This document shows, one piece after another, positions 4,606-7,357 of a stretch of DNA of 7,357 bases. The DNA is taken from NCBI GenBank assembly GCA_022704925.1, contig JAKJFK010000082.1, forward strand, positions 1 through 7,357. The letters are read 5' to 3'. Source of the stretch: a candidate division TA06 bacterium (lineage in GTDB: Bacteria; Ratteibacteria; UBA8468; MWAK01). Under the pieces are notes generated by a model. It ran no database searches. It had not been told where the DNA came from and saw only the letters and a list, made by a program, of their open reading frames with translations. The stretch's first letter is position 1; every line of letters starts with the position of its first letter. The position numbers and the translations under genes were made by a program.

Positions 4606-5761
4606 CCAGGTAGAGGGCCCGGGGCAGGTGAAAGCAGCCCTTGAAACGCCCCCCCTTGCACCGGTTGTTAACCTCGCCCCGCCGGTTGGCATAACCAAAC
4701 CACTCGCCGTATTCCGGATCCGGGAAAACCCGCCAGGCGTACTCATGAACCTTCCGGAACCAATCAAGCAGTTCGGGATCCCCGGTCAAGCGGTACCCGA
4801 GCAGCGTCGCCACCAGCGCCTCCAGGTGCGGCCACCAGAGCTTCATGTCCCACTGCAGTTCGAAATGAGGCCGGTCCAGCCGATCCAGGAAATAATAGAT
4901 TCCACCGTATTCCCGGTCCCAGCCCTTCTCGAGGCACCACTTCACTCCCTCGGCCGCCCGGCGCACCGTGGACCAATCCTTCGCGCCGGCCGCCGCCTCC
5001 ATCACGAACCACATCGCCTCCAGACCGTGGCCGGGAATCAGATGGCGCCCTTCGTAGATGTCATCCCGGCGGCGGCCTTCCGGGGTCAGGTTCTCGTGCA
5101 CCACCCGGCACTCCGGGTCGAGAAACCGGTTCATGATCCGGTCAAGGCTCTGTTCGATCACCCGGCTGTAAACCGGATTCGGCCGGACCTCGTTCAAAAT
5201 CCGGCTGATGTTGAGGTTGATCATCGGAAAGGCCAGGTTTTCCAGGGGCCGGACGCCCGGCACCTGCTTGTTGTAACGACCCTTTGGGTTGGCCTGACGC
5301 TCCTGGATGCGACGGTAGGTGCGGATCGCCAGTTCCAGGGCCTCCTGGTCACCGGAGGCCCGGGCATACTCGGCGAAGGCGATCACCGCGAAGCAGTCGG
5401 AGAAGATGTTGTAGGGCTGAACCAGGGGCTGGCCGGTTTCGGTCAGGGCGAAGTACCAGTCTCCATTTCCGTCCCGGCCGTGCGCCTTGAGAAAATCGGC
5501 GCCCAGTTTGGCCAGCCCGAGCCATTCCGGCCTCTTTTCCAGCCGGTTGTAAAACCAGGCGAAGGTCCAGATCTGCCGGTTCTCCAGCCACATGTACTTG
5601 TCGGTGCAGATCACCGAACCGTCGCGATCCAGGCAGTGGTAATACCCACCCCGCTCCCGGTCCGGCGAATGTCTCATCCAGAAGGGCAGCGCATCATCCA
5701 GGAGCGCGGAACGATAAAGGCGTTGATACTTCAGGAACTCCGACCGTTCCTTCGTTTTCAT
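4547..5761 (-). CDS. AGE-family sugar 2-epimerase (N-acylglucosamine 2-epimerase-like)
   Basis: The 404-residue product is a full-length (alpha/alpha)6-barrel epimerase that closely follows the animal renin-binding protein/GlcNAc 2-epimerase pattern as recalled: FWMRHSPDRERGGYYHCL near the N-terminus, KYMWLENRQIW (55-65), PGHGLEAMWF (243-252), QWDMKLWWPHLEA (303-315), FPDPEYGEWFGY (346-357) and FKGCFHLPRAL (373-383). His245 and His378 match the two catalytic histidines of the family, which remove and return the C2 proton. The family interconverts GlcNAc and ManNAc; relatives act on mannose or cellobiose. The FHLPRAL ending favours the N-acylglucosamine branch over cellobiose epimerases, which carry a YHNxR-type motif. 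ATG 5761 has a strong GGGAGG (5772-5767) 5 bp upstream; the frame stays open to 5863, but that part overlaps the deaminase gene. It is the last gene of a three-gene operon, 47 bp after the deaminase. Confidence 0.9.
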   Translation of the reverse strand: MKTKERSEFLKYQRLYRSALLDDALPFWMRHSPDRERGGYYHCLDRDGSVICTDKYMWLENRQIWTFAWFYNRLEKRPEWLGLAKLGADFLKAHGRDGNGDWYFALTETGQPLVQPYNIFSDCFAVIAFAEYARASGDQEALELAIRTYRRIQERQANPKGRYNKQVPGVRPLENLAFPMINLNISRILNEVRPNPVYSRVIEQSLDRIMNRFLDPECRVVHENLTPEGRRRDDIYEGRHLIPGHGLEAMWFVMEAAAGAKDWSTVRRAAEGVKWCLEKGWDREYGGIYYFLDRLDRPHFELQWDMKLWWPHLEALVATLLGYRLTGDPELLDWFRKVHEYAWRVFPDPEYGEWFGYANRRGEVNNRCKGGRFKGCFHLPRALYLVTELCRELADTSAGTGQNG

Positions 5762-5808
5762 CTTTTCCTCCCAGGCCCGGACATCGAAACCCGGCCGCCG
5801 GCGGACGG

Positions 5809-6300
5809 TCAGTAACTGGGCCGTCCCGCCAGGCGATCCCAGGCCTCGAACAGTTCCAGGCATTCGGAACGCAGGATCCCGCCGGCCACCGCCACCGGAC
5901 TGCCGCCCAGCCGCTTCAGCTGGCGGTTGGAAAGGCGCAGCTCATTGAAGCCGCGGGCGGCCGCCGACCGAATCCCGGTGCCGTAGAAAATAGCCGAAAT
6001 CCGCGCCCAGTGGATGGCGCTGAAGCACATCGGGCAGGGTTCGGTGGTCGAATAAATCACCAATCCGGCCAGGTCATAGGAGCCCAATTCCCGCGAGGCC
6101 ATCCGGATGGCATTCACCTCGGCATGGCAGGTGGCATCGCCGGCCAGGACCGTGTTGCGGGCCACGGCCACCACCCGGCCGGACCTGACCAGGCAGGCGC
6201 CGAAGGGGCCGCCGGCCGGGTCTTCAACCAGGTTCTTCCGAGCCTCTTCGATCGCCCGGCGCATGAAGCGCGTTTCCGGAATCAATCCCTGCCGCCGCAT
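5809..6300 (-). CDS. Zinc nucleobase deaminase, GuaD-like
   Basis: This 163-residue cytidine/deoxycytidylate-deaminase-fold enzyme has the two zinc motifs HAE (His59, catalytic Glu61) and PCPMC (Cys89, Cys92). After the second motif it reads HWARISAIFYGTGIRSAAARGFNEL and ends LFEAWDRLAGRPSY, matching the layout of B. subtilis guanine deaminase GuaD (YWARPKAVFY, AEAGF, FQAW and a C-terminal Tyr, recalled from memory). It is unlike tRNA adenosine deaminase TadA, which has EPCAMC and a different tail. Guanine to xanthine conversion is the best guess; another purine or amino-pyrimidine is possible. In place of the GFDD of B. subtilis GuaD it has GFNE, so the base pocket may differ. The ATG at 6300 starts 2 bp after the stop of the glycosidase gene; only a weak GGTGA precedes it, which fits translational coupling. 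An internal ATG (residue 13) is a less likely start. Confidence 0.85.
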   Translation of the reverse strand: MRRQGLIPETRFMRRAIEEARKNLVEDPAGGPFGACLVRSGRVVAVARNTVLAGDATCHAEVNAIRMASRELGSYDLAGLVIYSTTEPCPMCFSAIHWARISAIFYGTGIRSAAARGFNELRLSNRQLKRLGGSPVAVAGGILRSECLELFEAWDRLAGRPSY

Positions 6301-6302
6301 GC

Positions 6303-7357
6303 CTATTCGGTCACCAGATAAAAGAACGCATTCAAAGGGTTGTGGCCCAGGTACTCCCGGCAGGGACCGGCCGGGTTCCCCTTGCGGACCAGGACTGACT
6401 GGTCAATCGATCGGGAATTATAAAATTCGTGGATGGTCCCGCTGGCCCGGAAGTGTTCCAGGGTGCGGTCCAGCGTCCGAAGACCGATCTCTCCGACCTC
6501 CTTCCGGTGGCCGTAACGATGGCTGCCCCGGAGGATCCAGAAGGTCCTCGAATTCCAGGCCGGACCGCGCCACATGTCGAAACTCCAGTCCGGTTCGTTG
6601 AGTGCCACGGTCGGAATCGGGTGGAAGGCATAAAATTCGGATTCGTTCATCAGGTGCTCGTGCAACCGGATCGACTGCGCCTCGGAAGCGGCCCCGAAGG
6701 CCATCGGCAGGAATCCCTCAAAGGTCTTGGGCCGACCCGGCCGGCCGACGTCATGAAAAAAACCGGCCCGCTCATCCCAGAATTCGGACTGGATGAACTC
6801 GGCCAGGCCAACCCGCTTCTCCCGGTAGGCGGCGGCGTCCAGCTCCAGTCGGCCGGCCCACTTCTCCATCATTTCGTAATAGCCGTACAGGTGAGAGGTG
6901 GCGTCCACGCAGGCAAACGGCCTTTCCGCCGGAGTTTTAAAGCGCAACCCGTCGTCAATTCCGCTCTCCCAGGTGCGGTCGAGGATGTCCCGGTAATAAA
7001 AACCGCCGCCGGCCACCCGGCGGTGCGCCTCCCACCAGGCCAGGTTCCGTCGGCCGAATTCGAAACACTCCTTCAAAAACTCCAGGTCGCGGGCCACCCG
7101 GAAATACTCCTCGGCCGCCTGGGGCCAGAGCGGCGGATGGCTCAATTTGTGATTGGCCCAGAAATCCGGCCGGCGTTTGCCCGGACCGTAAGAAAGTCCC
7201 GGCAGCATCCCGTCCGGTCCGGCCGTCTCGAAGAGATTCCGGAGCTGGTCGCGCACCAATTCCGGGCTGAAGCGGACCAGGTCCAGGCAGGCATGAACCA
7301 GGTCCCAGTGGCCGAAGGCCGGGTGGGCGATGTATCCCGGTCCCACCGTCAGCCAGG
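6303..7357 (-). CDS. GH63/trehalase-like (alpha/alpha)6-barrel glycosidase (5' end outside window)
   Basis: About 351 C-terminal residues are visible and the frame is open to the right edge; a GTG at 7346 is only an internal codon. Motifs fit the catalytic domain shared by GH63, GH37 and the mannosylglycerate/glucosylglycerate hydrolases: GHWDLVHACLDL near the visible start, TWESGIDDGLRF (compare ESGWD in trehalases, whose Asp is the general acid), FDMWRGPAWNSRTFWIL, TIHEFYN (its Glu is the likely general base) and GHNPLNAFFYL at the end. Such enzymes cleave alpha-glucosides or alpha-mannosides by inversion. The exact substrate is not readable here; trehalose-like, glycosylglycerate and alpha-mannoside or glucoside oligomers are all possible. 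The visible part shows no signal peptide because the N-terminus is missing. It leads the operon portion seen here and stops 2 bp before the deaminase start. Confidence 0.8.
   Translation of the reverse strand, partial: WLTVGPGYIAHPAFGHWDLVHACLDLVRFSPELVRDQLRNLFETAGPDGMLPGLSYGPGKRRPDFWANHKLSHPPLWPQAAEEYFRVARDLEFLKECFEFGRRNLAWWEAHRRVAGGGFYYRDILDRTWESGIDDGLRFKTPAERPFACVDATSHLYGYYEMMEKWAGRLELDAAAYREKRVGLAEFIQSEFWDERAGFFHDVGRPGRPKTFEGFLPMAFGAASEAQSIRLHEHLMNESEFYAFHPIPTVALNEPDWSFDMWRGPAWNSRTFWILRGSHRYGHRKEVGEIGLRTLDRTLEHFRASGTIHEFYNSRSIDQSVLVRKGNPAGPCREYLGHNPLNAFFYLVTE

Noticed and set aside
5795-5804. Palindrome CCGCCGGCGG between the deaminase and epimerase genes, also present at 1466-1475
   Set aside because: GCCGGC-type words are extremely frequent in this window, inside and outside genes, so two copies of this decamer are not convincing as a shared regulatory site.
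4556-5815. Long plus-strand open frame of 419 codons opposite the epimerase gene
   Set aside because: Its translation is Pro/Arg/Gln-rich with no recognisable motif. The minus strand encodes a clear full-length epimerase, so this is a GC-rich shadow.
5809-6300. TadA (tRNA adenosine deaminase) reading of the deaminase gene
   Set aside because: The second zinc motif is EPCPMC rather than EPCAMC, and the C-terminal half ends in the GuaD-like FEAW...Y pattern.

Overview
The window is GC-rich bacterial chromosome with very dense coding. It carries eight protein genes, two of them cut by the window edges. Peptidoglycan synthesis (MurG), tRNA modification (TruB) and near-consensus sigma-70 type promoters (three TATAAT boxes) make it bacterial. 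The phylum cannot be read from this sequence. The mix of an AmmeMemoRadiSam protein, a short divergent TruB and a sugar-processing operon would suit an uncultivated saccharolytic heterotroph, but that is only a guess.

Layout, left to right. (1) The C-terminal part of murG (+) enters from the left edge. Its 3' end overlaps, tail to tail, an AMMECR1-domain gene (amrA, -). (2) A 208-bp divergent intergenic region follows. It holds an unusual GC-rich leader with two alternative hairpins before amrA, and a textbook promoter (TTGACA, 17 bp, TATAAT) for parA whose spacer is filled by a long inverted repeat. (3) parA (+) overlaps by 23 bp a small ribbon-helix-helix (RHH) protein gene. Together they look like a ParA/RHH-adaptor pair with no ParB in sight. 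(4) An MFS transporter gene (-) converges on the RHH gene with only 4 bp between the stops. (5) A 92-bp divergent region carries an extended -10 promoter for the MFS gene and a -35/-10 promoter for truB. The truB promoter sits so close to the ATG that the mRNA should have a leader of only a few bases. (6) truB (+) encodes a short form without the usual C-terminal domain. Its 3' end overlaps the last gene of a minus-strand operon by 59 bp. (7) That operon reads, in transcription order, a GH63/trehalase-like (alpha/alpha)6-barrel glycosidase (5' end outside the window), a GuaD-like deaminase and an AGE-family sugar 2-epimerase.

The most interesting parts are the parA-RHH unit with its promoter-embedded dyad (a candidate operator, or centromere-like site, for the RHH protein), the nearly leaderless truB mRNA, the switch-like leader of amrA, and the deaminase between a glycosidase and a sugar epimerase. 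No rRNA, tRNA, CRISPR array, insertion sequence or convincing intrinsic terminator was seen. The convergent gene pairs leave no room for terminators between them.
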